Part shown: one piece after another, positions 23,404 to 33,255 of the stretch
How positions within the stretch are numbered: position 1 is the first letter of the stretch
How the letters are laid out: the number at the start of each line of letters is the position of its first letter
Source: Dryocosmus kuriphilus
Taxonomy: Eukaryota; Arthropoda; Insecta; Hymenoptera; Cynipidae
Assembly (NCBI GenBank): GCA_038277395.1
Contig: CM076193.1
Span: forward strand, 123,410,133 to 123,474,132
DNA: 64,000 nt
Direction of reading: 5' to 3'
Translations under genes and position numbers: made by a program
The notes under the pieces: model-generated
What the model was told of the DNA's origin: nothing
Databases searched by the model: none
Seen by the model: only the letters and a program-made list of their open reading frames with translations

Positions 23404-23609
23404 AATTAACGAAGAGTGCAGTGTATTGTGGTAAAACACTAAAACGTGAATGAAGGATATGGCGTCGAAGAGCGGGAAGCGACGGCGTAGCAGTAAATTT
23501 TTTCAAACAATATGCTCTCAAATTTAGTGTGTGTGATGCCACTTGCGTGTTACTGCATGTTGTATAAACATTTCACGTTACTACTCTTAAGGACGAAGCA
23601 CGAGTATAA

Positions 23610-24159
23610 TAGTTGTATCTTCAATAACAAAAAATTAATTTTCAACGGAATAGTTTAATATTTAACTGAAAAAGACCAATTTTTAAGAAAGTAATTGATT
23701 ATAATTCAATTACTTTCTTATCGACACAAAAACGGGATTTTCAACTAGGTAGTTGAATTCCCACACAAGATTAATTTTCAATTAAAAACATGATTTTTCA
23801 ACCAAAGATGAATTTTTTATCAAAATTGTTGAATTAAAAAAAAAATTGTTAACTTTCACTAAAAAAGCTGAATTCTCAACTAAAAATGCAACAATGGAAT
23901 TTTCAAGCGAAAAAGATAATTTTTCAATTAAAAATTTAATAGTTAAATTTCTAACCAAAAATAAAAAAAAGTCAATCAAAAATGGCTCCGTAAAATTCTG
24001 AACAAAAAAGATTCATTGTGAATCAAAAATAGCTGAATTTTCGAACAGAAAATAAATAAATTTCAACCAAAATATTTAAATTTTCCATTAAAAATAGTTA
24101 TTTTTTCAAACAAAAAAAAAATTTTTAATCAAAAATAGGCATAGTTTCAATAAAAAAAA
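23610..24159. repeat. degenerate AT-rich short-unit array, left part
   Basis: Loose repetition of units such as 'gaattttcaaccaaaaa' and 'gttgaattttc', about 20-35 bp each, separated by A-rich spacers. All frames across it are low-complexity. It resumes at 25280 beyond the S1 element, so it was one array before S1 inserted. Confidence 0.7.
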
Positions 24160-25275
24160 ATCTGACCGCGTTGCGGGCACATTCTCATCGCGCGCTTCGA
24201 GCGAAGTATGAGCGCACCTAGGGCGCGCGCCTGTTGAAACTCGCGCTTCGCGCTCGACATTTGACTCGCGCTTCGTGCTCAATACGTTATTTACGGCACT
24301 CGCGCTTCGCGCTCGATAATTACCTTTTTTAAAAACACGTTGTAGATTGGTAAAGTTTTTTTGTGATTTTCCAAATTTTCACAATACAGGATTTCGATTC
24401 TTAAAAGTAAAACGATGAGTCTTATAAATAAATTTTGCAGCTCTTTCCAAGGTGAACAATTCTGCTTGTTAATAGTTTCTCATATCTTGCATGGTTTTGC
24501 TGAAAAGTATTTTTCTTTATATTTCATAACATATTTCACGAATAACTCAAAAACTACGCGTCTGCTCAAAAAAATGATAGAAAACAAATTTGTAGATATT
24601 TTTGAAATCAACAACTTTGTTTATTATCATTTTTACTTATCTTGCATAGTTTGGCAGGAAATTTGAAATTTTTGATTTTTAATAACGTTTTATCGATTAA
24701 AACAAAAACCGTGCATTTTATCAAAAAATGTTTTAAAACAAAATTTGTAGATATTTTTGAATTGAACAACTTTGTTCTTTACCATTTTTTTGTATCTTGA
24801 ATAGTTTGGCAAAAAACCAGATTTTTTAAATTTTAATAGCGTTTTCTTGAATAAAACAAAAACCGCTCATTGTATCAAAAATCTGTTGAAACAAAATTTG
24901 TAGATTTTTTTTGGTGAACAATTTTACTTTCTTACATTTGTTTGGTATCTCTCGTAGTTTAGCCGGAAAATGGATTTTTTGATTTTGTGAAAACCGTTTT
25001 TGATGGATAAACCCATAACCGTTGGTCAAAAACCGCTGGTTACGTCGCGCCCTTTCTTTTTACCCCGGAAAGAAGTGTACCAAAGCGCACTCCAATCCGA
25101 CTCGTCCTTCGAAAGTTATCGTGGGAAAAGTCTCCAACGACAACGACGACAACAACGACGACAACTACAATGACAACGACGACGACGACGACGACAACAG
25201 ACAGACAGGTACCGTCGTAAAAACCGTTTTTTCGGATTCAGGGGGTCTCAAAACGTGGAGATTTCATGAAATGGT
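24160..25275 (-). repeat. S-family repeat element, copy S1
   Basis: Three parts are seen. First, a CG-rich block (24160-24330) with three copies of the near-palindrome CTCGCGCTTCGCGCTCG and 'gcgcgc' runs, in an otherwise AT-rich region. Second, four or five tandem monomers of about 155 bp (about 24400-25010), each marked by a 'gcatagtttggc'-like box. Third, a conserved tail with 'ggttacgtcgcgccctttc', a GAC/AAC triplet microsatellite (25137-25205) and 'cggattcagggggtctc'. No coding potential is supported. Same architecture as S2, S3 and S4. Confidence 0.75.
25137..25205. repeat. GAC/AAC triplet microsatellite
   Basis: Runs of gac and aac triplets inside S1. The corresponding place in S3 (about 48296-48340) and S4 (about 56195-56222) also holds gac/gtc triplets, so the microsatellite belongs to the repeat family. 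Confidence 0.8.
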
Positions 25276-25279
25276 GATA

Positions 25280-26460
25280 ACATTTAATTTTTAACTGAAA
25301 AAAACCAATTAAAAAAAAAAGCTGAATTTACACACAAGGCAGATGAATTTTCAACAAAAGAAATTTATTTTTAGTCAAACAGGTGAATTTTCAACCAAAA
25401 ACATGATCTTTCTTCCAAAGATGAATTGTTAATGAAAACTCCTTGAATTTCTAAAAAAAAGTTAAATTTTCAAATAAAGAAGATTAATTTTGAACCATAA
25501 ATAGTTGAATTTCCAACAAAAGAAAAATATTAATTTCAACCAAAATATTTGAACCTTTCATTTAAAAGGTCACATTTTCAAATAAAGAAATGAATTTTCC
25601 ATAGAAAATAGTTATATTTTTAACAAAAAATTATTTTTCAAAGGAATACTTTAATTTTTAACTGAAAAAGTCCATTTTTGAACAAAATAGATAAACTTTC
25701 AATCATAAAAGATGAATTCTTAAACAAAAATATTATAGTGTTGATTTTAGAGAAAAAAAGTATTATTATTCCTTCAATAACAGTTGAATTATTCCCAAAA
25801 AGATAAATTTTCAACAGCAAAAAAATTAGTTTTTAACTAAAAATGAATTTTTTTTAACAAAACTGTTTAATTTTCAACAAAATAGTTCAATTTTCAACTA
25901 TAAAATATAATTCTCAACCAAAAAAGATGAATTCTTAACCAGAAATGTAATGGTTGGCTTTTGAACCAAAAAGATATTACTTTCAGCTAAAAATAGTTGA
26001 ATTATTATCAACTCAAAAAAAAAAGTAATTTTCAACTAACAAAAGTAAATTTGCATTCAAACTATGTTTAATTTTTAACTATAAAAGATGAATTCTCAAA
26101 GAAAAATGTTATGACTTTTGAACAAAGGAAAATATTGTTTAAAAAAAATAAAGTTGAATTATTAACTTAAAAAAAGGAAGTTTCAATAAAACGGTTGAAA
26201 TTGACACCCAAGAAATATGCATTTTCAATAACAAAAAAATTAATTTTCCGCTAAAAATTAATTTTTAGCAAAATTGTTGTATATTGAAAAAAACAATTGA
26301 ATTTTCTACTGAAAAGAACAATTGTAAATCAAAAAATGATTTCTTAAACCAAAAATATAATCGTTGATTTTTTAACCAAAAAATATTATTTTTCAGCTAA
26401 AAATATTGGAATTGTGAACTCCAGATAAAGGAATTTTCAATAAACAAAAATATATTACCA
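25280..26460. repeat. degenerate AT-rich short-unit array, right part
   Basis: Continuation of the 23610-24159 array: 'gaattttcaac', 'aaaaagatgaattc' and 'gttgaattatt' recur every 20-40 bp in both spacing and order variants. No gene is present; long frames on either strand are low-complexity. Confidence 0.7.
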
Positions 26461-26639
26461 TTTGTCATCATTTTTATTTTTTCGAAATTGTCATTTTTCA
26501 CACTTTTCATTTTTCAGAATTCTCCCTAATAAAATGTTAATGAACATTGATTCACATGTTCATTTAATTTATAAAACATTTTTGATGTCACCTATTTGTC
26601 ACCATTTTTTGCAAAAAAGTTCACCTCTTCACCTTTATT

Positions 26640-27437
26640 AACAACAGTAGGTACTGTGATGACTGCCGATGTCAGCATCGCAACCTAACCTCAATTGTGA
26701 CATCAATTTTTTCTATCCTTTCGTGAAATTAAGCATTTTAAAGTGTCAAATGAATACCCAGTCATTCTTAAAAACCGCTTTGGTAAATTGTCCTACCTTT
26801 TCTTCACAGCGATTTGTCCTTCATTCTTCAAAACAGATCGCGTCTGTCAGTCACGATTTTTTCACTTTTTAACAACTGTGACGACCTCTTCTCGACAAAA
26901 AGTAAAAAAAACATAAAACTGAGCGACAATAACGAAAAACAAAGCGAATCGTCCAAGTACGTCCAGTACAGAGGTAACATTTTTTCAGTATTTGGACATT
27001 ATTGTATGTAAAGTTTTGGTTTCATCATAGAATATTTTCCCTCGTGTGAAAACACTGACTTCAGCAAATTTGTTGTTTTCGACTTTTCCTTCAAATATAA
27101 TCGCACAAGCATAAAAGATTTTTCTTTGCGTTTGTAAAAATAATAAACCGACTGACAACTGTCAATCAACTTTTGGTTATGTTTAGTGTTTACATTTTGA
27201 CTTTCTGATATTGTGACGTCACAATTTGAGATCTGGGCGAGTAACAGCGCCTCTATCGGAATTGTGATTGCAACAGAAAATTTTCTCAGCCAATGAGTGC
27301 TTGGCCCCAATAGTCATTTCGCGTCGCGCGAAGATGACTTTTCACAAAGTAACCGAACGCCAAAATGCGCGGCTGCGATTGGCCAATACTGTCTCTCTTT
27401 GACCTGAAAACCCGCCAAAGAAAGTCAACCTAATTTT
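26640..27437. promoter_or_regulatory. GC-richer promoter-like region with CRE palindrome and CCAAT boxes
   Basis: This is one of the few patches that matches no repeat elsewhere in the window. It holds a perfect 14-bp palindrome TTGTGACGTCACAA (27211-27224, full CRE), CCAAT at 27290-27294, an ATTGGCCAAT double box at 27378-27387, and a CTCF-like AGAGGCGCT on the minus strand near 27246-27256. On the plus strand, 26905-26971 encodes LSDNNEKQSESSKYVQYR and ends at a good donor (GTAACA from about 26972), which could be a first exon; the codon at the expected start is CTG, not ATG. It abuts a truncated promoter flank of the secreted family at 27438. It could serve an unseen neighbouring gene. Confidence 0.35.
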
Positions 27438-28500
27438 CTGATAATCACTACTGGACTGAAAACACTTCTTCTATTTGTTCTTCAAATAAACTGAAAGGAT
27501 CAAGATTTTCAATCCGGAATCTCAGAGTTTTCCATATCTGCTATGATTTACTACGCGTAGTACCTTGAAATGATTATCGCCTACATTGTAGGTATATATT
27601 AGAGTGATTAAAATATACATCCTAAGTGATGACTTAAAAATAACTTTAAATGATCCTATAATAGTATATTATGTACCTAAGCAGTAAAGTCAACTTACTG
27701 CTGTGGTGCATACGATACTTTATCTGAATTAACCAGAGTAAGCGCACTTTATCTGCCCAAGGAGTGGGAGTAAAATGCCGCTTAAATGTACCGCGTACGC
27801 ACGTGTGTGGGACAGAGCGGTTGAAGACTAATAAAAGAACGCGTATACATATTTCTCTTTCTCTCTTGCACCCTTTCACTTCCCCCTCCTTATTTTACGT
27901 GCTGCTGGTCGCGGTACAATAAAGTTCTATTTTACTGCCGCTCCGCTAGCAGATAAGTGCGCTTAACCTGCCTATTTCAGACAAGGTCATATATTACCTT
28001 TACTAGAAAGTTTTACAAACTGAAAATGATTCCCAAACAAACAATGTTGATAGAAACACACAAAAATATGAAACCTATTAGTGTTTTATTAACACTAATT
28101 TATATAATTAACTAATAGTGTATAAAATGTGACCAAAATATTTCTTATTAGTCGAATCAAGATATTGAATTTATTTAATACAAAGAAAACTTCCATAAAA
28201 ACTAAAACTGTGACAAAAAAATACTTAAGAATTATATTCTTAAAATTAAATGCCAATTAATTGGATTATAAGAAATAACGCTGAAAGAAATTAATATGTA
28301 CCTATTCTTACTCTCAAAAAGCACACATCTAATTATTACTTTGACTTAAAAAATATTGTAAATAATTTATATAAAATTTTTTCGTTGAATTAAAAAAATT
28401 TATAATTATAAAATAACAGAGCACTCTATCAATCGACTCTCTACATCTAAATCAGTGAAATTTCATTAATTATTACTGAAATTCTACTAAATCAATTTGG
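27438..28500 (-). repeat. 5'-flank fragment of the secreted-gene block (no exons)
   Basis: 27470-27640 aligns with 43605-43770 and 38500-38610 ('tatttgttcttcaaa', 'atttactacgc', 'tatacatcctaag'). 28140-28290 aligns with 38720-38860 and 43770-43890 ('aaagaaaacttccata', 'acgctgaaagaaatta'). These sequences lie upstream of exon 1 in the intact genes. Exon 1 and the TATA box are missing; similarity stops at 27438, where the promoter-like patch begins. Confidence 0.6.
27739..27965. mobile_element. small MITE with about 75-bp inverted ends
   Basis: 'taagcgcactttatctgc' at 27739 is matched by 'gcagataagtgcgctta' ending at 27965, and the similarity extends inwards through 'agtaaaat' and 'tgtaccgcg'. 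It interrupts the 5'-flank repeat relative to the copy at 43770, which lacks it. No open frame; target duplication not clear. Confidence 0.5.
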
Positions 28501-29782
28501 GTAATTGATCCGGTAATTGATGGTATAGTAATAAATAAATATTTTTTAGCTCCTCGTAATAAAGTATTCTTTATTTATTTTATTCAGAAAATAATCAGCA
28601 TTTTCTTATTTTTCCATATCCATATATGTATAATAAATAAGAAAAATGCCAACCGGTTTGTGAGAAATACAACCAAAATGTGGAATAATTGGCATTTTTC
28701 CCATACCGAGGTAGTGTGCCGGTACCGGGTTAATTACTTCCAATACATATATGGGAAAGTTAACACATATTTTTTTACAGTGTTGCGAGCTATTTAAATT
28801 CTGAATAAAACAAGCCCAGAACGAAGTTATTTTGTCAATTTTTTAAGAAGTTGTTGTATTATTTAAAAAATTTTTGAATAATATCTGATATAATAAAAAT
28901 TCTTCAGTATTCTTGGGCTCATTAGAAAGGTAAATTTCTGTAATATCGTAACGACTTACCAACACATTGTACAATTTTTTCCTGATTATGCAAGAAGTTA
29001 AAGTCGGTTAAAGTTGAAACAAAAAGTTGGCAAAATTTAATTTAAATTTTTTTCTGTTACGAAATAAGTTTTAAAAATATATAAATTAAGTAATTATGAA
29101 TTTTCTATAAAAATCTTTAAAAGATACATCCATTTGATTTTTATTATTATTTTCCTAGAAATGAAATTATTTCGAATTTTGCCAGTTTTTTTGTTCATTT
29201 ACCTACTTGGAGCATCCAAGGAGAAAAATGTAAAATTATGCAGATAAGTCGCTGCGATATTATAGAAATTTACTTTTAAAATGAAGCCAATAACATTGAA
29301 AAATATTCATTATATGAGATGTTATTAAAAAATTTTTTAAGTAGTACAATATGTTTGTTAAAAAAGTGACAAAAGGACTTCATCTTGGACTCATTATAAT
29401 CAGAATTTAAATAGCCTTCAACCTGTTAAGGCAAACTAATTTTGAAGTCCGAATTAATCAAATTAACAATCAAAATTAGTGAATTTCAAATGCCGAAAAA
29501 TGTGTTTCCACATACTAAATAGCGGTAGTGTATAGCAACAAAGAATATTTACACTGCTCCTTTTCAAAGGATTCCGCACAATGAACTTGTTTATAATCTG
29601 GGTAATATTGTTTTACCATAAATTCTGAGCTAACTCAAAATGCACATATGATACAGCAACGTGGTTTAGTCGTTTTTGCTTTCACCAATGAACGCAAGCA
29701 TAACTTTTTTATCTTCGCAGTGCGAAGGATAAGATCAGTCGGTTATACGATGCTAGTACAGTTAAAAGAAAGAGAAAGACTT
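28501..29782. other. AT-rich DNA without a gene
   Basis: No supported frame, repeat boundary or RNA gene. A 68-codon plus-strand frame at 29648-29854 overlaps the 3' end of gene A in antisense and has no protein-like features. Confidence 0.4.
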
Positions 29783-29788
29783 TTTATT
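29783..29788 (-). terminator. poly(A) signal of gene A
   Basis: AATAAA on the minus strand 8 nt after the stop codon. The same signal at the same distance follows gene B (57824-57829), and a related GAATAAAAA follows copy C near 7610. Confidence 0.7.
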
Positions 29789-29796
29789 CGACATTT

Positions 29797-30272
29797 CTAC
29801 CAGCATGGCATGAAAATTCCACTGAAAAGAAGGCCATTTTTCAATCCTATATAAACGGTTGTTCTTGAATTCATAGGTATATGGTTCTCGAGAGGGTCGA
29901 GAGTTGCAACATAAAGAACGTCATGTATTTTTATAGTAGCTCGTATTGTACCAGGATGCTCAGAAAGTTGGCCATTGAGAAGTGTAAGAACTGCAGACAA
30001 ACCAGTGCCATCTGGCATTCTTACATAAATACGGTGGTCGTCATGTCGCACTCTAAACCAGGTAGGAATTGCATTATCAGATCGTAGTCGCAGACGTCCA
30101 CCCCAAATAGTGCCATCGAAGATATCTGCAATGATGTAGGTTCGGTCTTCAACTTCAATAATTGGATCATGAGTATTTCCTCCCGAGGTACCTGGTTCAC
30201 TAATAATTGGATTTGAAGTTCCTGGCTGACTGGGGTTATTATTTCCTGGATGTATCCTTGACGAATCTGCAC
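29797..30272 (-). CDS. secreted orphan protein, gene A, exon 2 (mature protein)
   Basis: The 476-nt exon starts after TTATTAG at phase 1 and joins exon 1 (38352-38409) to give 177 residues. The mature part begins ADSSRIHPGNNN with a Pro/Gly/Ser/Asn-rich stretch to about residue 57. A compact, probably beta-rich region follows: EVEDRTYIIADIFDG, WGGRLRLRSDNAIPTWF, DDHRIYVRMPDGTG, then RTTVYIGLKNGLLFSGIF, ending MPCW. Only two cysteines remain in the whole product (the splice-junction Cys and the one two residues before the end). I do not recognise the family. The exon has the same length as in gene B, no stops or indels, and many amino-acid differences. An expressed secreted effector or structural protein is plausible but not shown. 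Confidence 0.72.
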
Positions 30273-30338
30273 CTAATAAAAACATTTTTAATTTATGAAA
30301 CTTCTTACTCCATACAAAAAAAAAACCGCTACAAAGTA

Positions 30339-31285
30339 CGAGGCACGTCCAGAAAGTAAGTGTACTGGTACTCTCACAGCTGTAGGGAATACTTTTTCGA
30401 CATGCTGGCAACACTTCCGCGTAGCCTGACCCCTCCCCTTCAAAACGAGACCAATCCGAGGTTAGTGTGTTGAAAACTCTTGACGCAGTAGCATCTCTCG
30501 TGAAAAATGTCGATCGTATCTCCCGCCAAGTGCGAAATTCGCGCCGTCATTCGCTACCTCGTTGTGAAGGGAAAAGCTCCAGTTGAGATTTATAATGAGG
30601 TGAAAACTGTTTACGGTAATGGAGCTATGAATCGTACGAGTGTGTGCAAGTGGTGTCGCGAATTTAAAAATGGCCGTACTTCCGTGCATGACGATCAGAG
30701 GAGTGGAATACCTTCAATTGTGACTGACGAACTTGTGGAAAAAGTCGATATTGCATAATTTTGATTGAATATCTGCCTCACGGGGAGACCATCAACGCGG
30801 CAAGATACTGTGAGACGCTGAAAAAATTGAAAAGGGCGATTCAGAATAAAAGGAGGGGTATGCTGACGAAGGGAGTCTGCCTGCTGCATGACAATGCCAA
30901 ACCTCACACGGCCAACACCATGAAGCAACTCCTGGAATCTTTTGGATGGGACGTTTTGAACCACCCCCCGTATTCCCCTGACCTGACCCCTTCAGATTTC
31001 CATCTCTTCACTTCCCTGAAGGTGCACATGGGTGGAAACAAGTTTTCAACGGACGAGGAGGTGAAGGGGGAGGTGGAGAAGTGGGCGAAAGAGCTGGCGG
31101 GAGACTTCTTCGAGGCAGACATCAAAAAATTGATCCCGCGACTCACCACTTGCATCGAGAGGGATGATGACTATGTCGAAAAATAAGTAAGATATGTACA
31201 AGTGTAACCAACTATGTTTTTGTTTTAATAAATTTTTTTTGAAGCCTACATAAATGGAGTACACTTACTTTCTGGACGTGCCTCG
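30339..31285 (+). mobile_element. mariner A1, internally deleted, in the intron of gene A
   Basis: The termini CGAGGCACGTCCAGAAAG and its complement are flanked by TA at 30337-30338 and 31286-31287. The paralogous block has the unoccupied site at 58378-58379 (ccgctgcaaag-TA-tgtactgtg), proving both boundaries. Length is 947 bp against the about 1.3 kb expected of a complete copy. Two other copies of this family are present (A2, A3). Confidence 0.93.
30507..31186 (+). pseudogene. mariner A1 transposase, catalytic core deleted
   Basis: The N-terminal part (30507-30758) has the paired helix-turn-helix region (KCEIRAVIRYLVVKGKAPVE, SVCKWCREFKNGRTSVHDDQ), then fuses near 30755 to the late catalytic part: LPHGETINAARYCETLKKL, LLHDNAKPH (second Asp) and YSPDLTPSDFHLF (third Asp), ending GDFFEADIKKLIPRLTTC. 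The stretch with the first catalytic Asp (GDETW, kept in A3) is missing, and the two halves are out of frame (TAA at 30756). The D34D spacing type marks it as a mariner. Confidence 0.88.
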
Positions 31286-31337
31286 TATGTACTGTGAATT
31301 CAGTATGAGTGCGCTGTATAAGCACTTTTCTTACTGA

Positions 31338-31656
31338 ATGAATGAATGAATGGTATGGTCTCTGAGCCTCGAAAGACTATAACCGCACAACCGGCTTTCG
31401 CTAACAGCGCATTGCCTAAGTTTTGTTTCTATAACAGAGTATCTTCAGGGTGGGATGTTCAGTCCCACCCCGTCCCAAGATCATCGTGGCGATCCGAGTG
31501 CAGGCCTTACCGGTAGTAACACGGGGGCGCATCTCTTCTCGAGCCACGATGGAGCACGGCTGACTTTCGTGTTCGAAGTGCGGAGAGCGGGACTCGAACC
31601 CGGACTTTCCGGGTGAGAGTTGGGCGCTCTGCCGACTGAGCCATGCACGTGCTCGT
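31338..31656 (-). mobile_element. tRNA-derived SINE with 14-bp target duplication
   Basis: The minus strand begins with a tRNA-like head: GGCTCAGTCGGCAGAGCG (A box) and GGGTTCGAGTCCCGC (B box), about 31560-31650. A GC-rich tRNA-unrelated body of about 250 bp follows, ending in an (ATTC)n tail at 31338-31352. The duplication ACTTTTCTTACTGA is perfect at 31324-31337 and 31657-31670. The paralogous block near 58430 ('agcacttttctttctta') lacks the insertion. The B box suggests RNA polymerase III transcription from an internal promoter. Confidence 0.9.
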
Positions 31657-31670
31657 ACTTTTCTTACTGA

Positions 31671-32324
31671 TAGAAAAATATTTTATAACTATAATAATTT
31701 TTTTGGGGGGAGATTATACTTTTTTAGGGTGCCAGTGTGCTACTTTTCCGCGTAGAAGTGAAGTCTGATTCATAAATTATTTTTTTTCGACCCACCCTAT
31801 TGATCATACAGGCTTCACAAAGTATAAATACTTTAGTCGAGTCATCTAGTCAAAGTGAACAAATTTGGCACGTATCACTTCAGAATGATCATAAAATATA
31901 TATTTTTAAGCCTAAGTTTTTATGATAATTCGCAAACAAGTTGAGCTAGGAAATTTGGAGGGATTTTAGTCCTAAACAATGCCCATTATTAAATTATATA
32001 TTATTAAAGAGTAACTGCTCGACGCCTTTTATGCAAAAATATAATTTAAATTTAAAGGATGAAAATCAAAAGTAAAAACATTTTTAAGTCGTTATTTTGT
32101 TAGTGAATAAGACCAATTAAATTTTTGTTTTAAATATCCTTATTAATTTATTGGGGGGGGGGGGGGGGTTGAAAAAGGGGATTTTGGATTGTAAAAAAGT
32201 TTCATAATTTTATTCGGTCATAGAGTGTTTCCAGAGTCTAAAATGATCAAATAATAGGAAGAATAACAAGGTTTTTATTAAAAAATGGCAATGTTTTTAT
32301 TATATACGAATCACATGGTATATA
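31671..32324. other. intron DNA of gene A with a truncated foldback end and poly(G)
   Basis: 31730-31800 is one terminal repeat of the foldback element complete at 58494-60812 (its outer end 'cgacccaccctattgatcat' near 31791); the rest of the element is missing here. A G-run lies at about 32152-32168, matching a much longer one at 61197-61255. The rest is collinear with 60800-61320. No gene. Confidence 0.6.
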
Positions 32325-33253
32325 CGAAGTGTGATCAAAAAGTAAGGTGACTTTTTGAATTTCGCGAGAAGCGTACAGTCGATATTCGTTTTCTTTTTTT
32401 CTTATGTTGGTACACTCGTCCCAAACATATGTGCGCAGTTTCAGCTATATAGCATTTTTTGTTTGTTTGTGAGGGGCATAAGGGTTAGAAGTGTTTTGCT
32501 TGCTCGGCGATTTTCTGCTGTCGAAAAAAATGGATCAAAGAATTTGCATCCAATTTTGTGTAAAAAATGGAATTAAGTGCTCCAAAACACTTGAAATGTT
32601 GACAGTGGCATACGGTGAGTGTACTCTGAGTAAAAAAAATATTTATAAGTGGTACAAGCTCTTTTGGGAAGGCCGAGAAGATGTTAATGACGATGCTCGC
32701 CCTGGACGTCCCAGCACGTCAACAACTGATGAAAACGTTGAAGAAGTGAAGAAAATAGTGTTGGCGAATCGTCGAATTACCATTGGAGAAGTTGCTGATG
32801 ATGTCGGCATCTCATTTGGCTCGTGACAAGCAATTTTAGTGGATATTTTGGGCATGAGACGTGTGTCAGCGAAGTTTGTTCCGAAACCACGATAATGCGC
32901 CAGCTCACACGTCATTGCTTGTTCGTAGTTTTTTGGCCAATAACAACACCATGAGCCACCGTATTCACTAGATTTGGCTCCCTGCGACTTTTTCCTGTTT
33001 CCAAAACTGAAAAGACCCATGAAAGGACGGCGTTTTGAGACGATTGAGGAGATAAAAACCGCATCGCTGGAAGAGCTGAAGGCTATACCAAAAAGTGCTT
33101 ATCAGAAATGCTTTGAGGATTGGAAAAATTGCTGGCGCAAGTGTATTATATCCGAGGGGGATTACTTTGAAGGGGACAACAGGAATATTGATGAATAAAT
33201 AAATATTTTTTGATGAAAATAAAAATTCACCTTACTTTTTGATCACACCTCGT
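32325..33253 (+). mobile_element. mariner B1, internally deleted
   Basis: Ends CGAAGTGTGATCAAAAAGTA (32325) and the complement ending TCACACCTCG (33253), with TA at 32323-32324 and 33254-33255. At 929 bp it is shorter than B3 (1303 bp), having lost the middle of the transposase. Inserted in the intron of gene A; gene B has no copy at the matching place. Confidence 0.9.
32530..33198 (+). pseudogene. mariner B1 transposase remnant
   Basis: MDQRICIQFCVKNGIKCSKT starts the N-terminal domain, followed by KWYKLFWEGREDVNDDARPG and a second helix-turn-helix (RRITIGEVADDVGISFGS) that stops at TGA 32824-32826. After a deletion the sequence resumes with HDNAPAHTS (second Asp), LAPCDFFLFPKLKRPMKGRR (third Asp region) and the C-terminal FEDWKNCWRKCIISEG. 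The first catalytic Asp segment is gone. Mariner family B; inactive. Confidence 0.88.
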
Positions 33254-33255
33254 AT

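Larger units (their letters stand above)
10930..23605 (-). mobile_element. DIRS-type tyrosine-recombinase retrotransposon, broken by nested insertions
   Basis: Minus-strand order is gag (from 23403), reverse transcriptase with YLDD (21330-21341), RNase H (20557-20772) and a tyrosine recombinase ending at 11416. The ends are inverted copies of each other: about 10955-11060 matches the complement of about 23458-23575, over a shared 'gcgtcgaagagcgggaagcg' core. A sequence at 11148-11173 repeats the outer 5' end (23578-23600), as expected for the internal complementary region of DIRS elements. Removing the insertions at 11843-15739 and 16760-19968 leaves about 5.5 kb, normal for DIRS. About 1.4 kb between RNase H and recombinase (15965-16759 plus 19977-20540) is unexplained. 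Confidence 0.8.

Noticed and set aside
25022..25294. Plus-strand frame with an Asp/Asn-rich stretch
   Set aside because: The acidic run is translation of the gac/aac microsatellite in S1.
26999..27310. 103-codon minus-strand frame across the CRE region
   Set aside because: No protein-like features, and it crosses the CCAAT and CRE motifs; a promoter reading is more likely.
30021..30272. Second minus-strand frame overlapping gene A exon 2
   Set aside because: A shadow of the conserved frame. Codon conservation with gene B supports only the frame ending MPCW.
31560..31650. tRNA gene on the minus strand
   Set aside because: Good A and B boxes, but no clean acceptor stem, followed by a GC-rich body, an (ATTC)n tail and a target duplication. 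It is a SINE head.
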